The notes under the pieces were generated by a model. It searched no databases. It was not told where the DNA came from and worked only from the letters and a program-made list of their open reading frames with translations. A DNA stretch of 13,201 nt, taken from positions 1 through 13,201 of the forward strand of contig URJU01000043.1 in NCBI GenBank assembly GCA_900548315.1, given 5' to 3'. Position numbers and translations under genes: made by a program. Of the stretch, positions 13,050 to 13,201 are shown one piece after another (the first letter of the stretch is position 1; every line of letters begins with the position of its first letter). The stretch comes from an uncultured Coprococcus sp. GTDB lineage: Bacteria > Bacillota > Clostridia > Lachnospirales > Lachnospiraceae.

Positions 13050-13070
13050 GCGAAAGATCTTTCTCTTCGC
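13050..13070. repeat. Inverted repeat just upstream of TAXI ribosome site
   Basis: GCGAA (13050 onward) and TTCGC (ending 13070) flank a region that contains the perfect 12-bp palindrome gaaagatctttc (13052-13063). In RNA it would form a small imperfect hairpin 11 bases before the AGGAGG of the TAXI gene. It might modulate translation or bind a regulator; no family is assigned. Confidence 0.35.
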
Positions 13071-13095
13071 TATTACCACCACCATACAACAATCT

Positions 13096-13104
13096 CGTAT
13101 AACA
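13096..13104 (-). promoter_or_regulatory. Possible extended -10 of TAXI-gltS operon
   Basis: On the minus strand, TGTTATACG forms an extended -10 element immediately downstream of the hairpin at 13108-13132. The -35 region falls inside that hairpin and is poor (GCGATA). If used, transcription starts near 13089 and the leader is about 65 bases. Alternative promoters may lie further right in the AT-rich stretch 13133-13201, in which case the hairpin would be within the leader. Confidence 0.3.
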
Positions 13105-13107
13105 CGA

Positions 13108-13132
13108 AATAAAGGGCTTATCGCCCTTTATT
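13108..13132. terminator. Perfect 10-bp hairpin, terminator or leader attenuator
   Basis: aataaagggc and gccctttatt form a perfect 10-bp stem with a five-base loop, flanked by AT-rich sequence on both strands. It resembles an intrinsic terminator that could work in either direction. It may end a gene to the right of the window reading leftward, or act as an attenuator in the TAXI-gltS leader. The T-run is short (TTTATTT on the minus strand), so termination strength is doubtful. Confidence 0.55.
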
Positions 13133-13201
13133 ATCGCCGTCCATATACCATGTACATCATTATTGTTATTTTACAACTATATTTAACAAAATGATATGGA
13201 T

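Overview
The window looks like a contig end from a low-to-mid GC Gram-positive gut anaerobe, most likely a Lachnospiraceae member (Coprococcus-like). The reasons are frequent ATA isoleucine codons, AGGAGG ribosome sites, consensus or extended -10 promoters, a FeoA-FeoB fusion, and a lipoprotein-type substrate-binding protein. Genus assignment is inference. Bases 2-35 are not biological: they match the Illumina Nextera transposase adapter, so genuine sequence starts at base 36.

Layout, left to right (everything is on the minus strand except the MATE gene). 36-589: 5' part of a TrkA potassium-uptake regulator, cut by the adapter, with its own extended -10 promoter. 684-3091: a compact three-gene unit transcribed leftward from a near-consensus promoter (TTGACG, 17 bp, TATAAT). 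It encodes a 502-aa AAA15/OLD-type ATPase, an overlapping 263-aa TOPRIM-domain protein, and an overlapping, previously hidden 47-aa single-pass membrane protein. This unit resembles two-gene ATPase/TOPRIM phage-defence systems (PARIS, AbiL, RloAB, OLD/Gabija architecture) but I cannot place it in one of them. 3154-5556: an AraC-family regulator divergent from a MATE efflux pump. 5615-7951: a fused FeoA-FeoB ferrous iron transporter with a palindrome touching its -10 box. 8096-9441: two alkylation-damage genes, a YjbR/MmcQ-MGMT fusion and an AlkD-like HEAT-repeat glycosylase. 9541-10398: an arginase-superfamily hydrolase with a complete metal ligand set. 10480-13024: a probable transport operon, TAXI solute-binding lipoprotein, GltS sodium/glutamate symporter, and a 64-aa protein with two copies of an AIPE motif, closed by a hairpin terminator.

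Most genes are ordinary chromosomal functions (potassium, iron, amino-acid transport, DNA repair). The two systems worth a second look are the ATPase/TOPRIM/microprotein cassette, and the TAXI-GltS-small-protein operon, which pairs a TRAP-type binding protein with a symporter that normally works without one. No rRNA, tRNA, insertion sequence, CRISPR array or phage gene was seen. No gene-free stretch exceeds 300 bases; the largest are 4057-4251 (divergent promoters) and 13025-13201 (TAXI leader).
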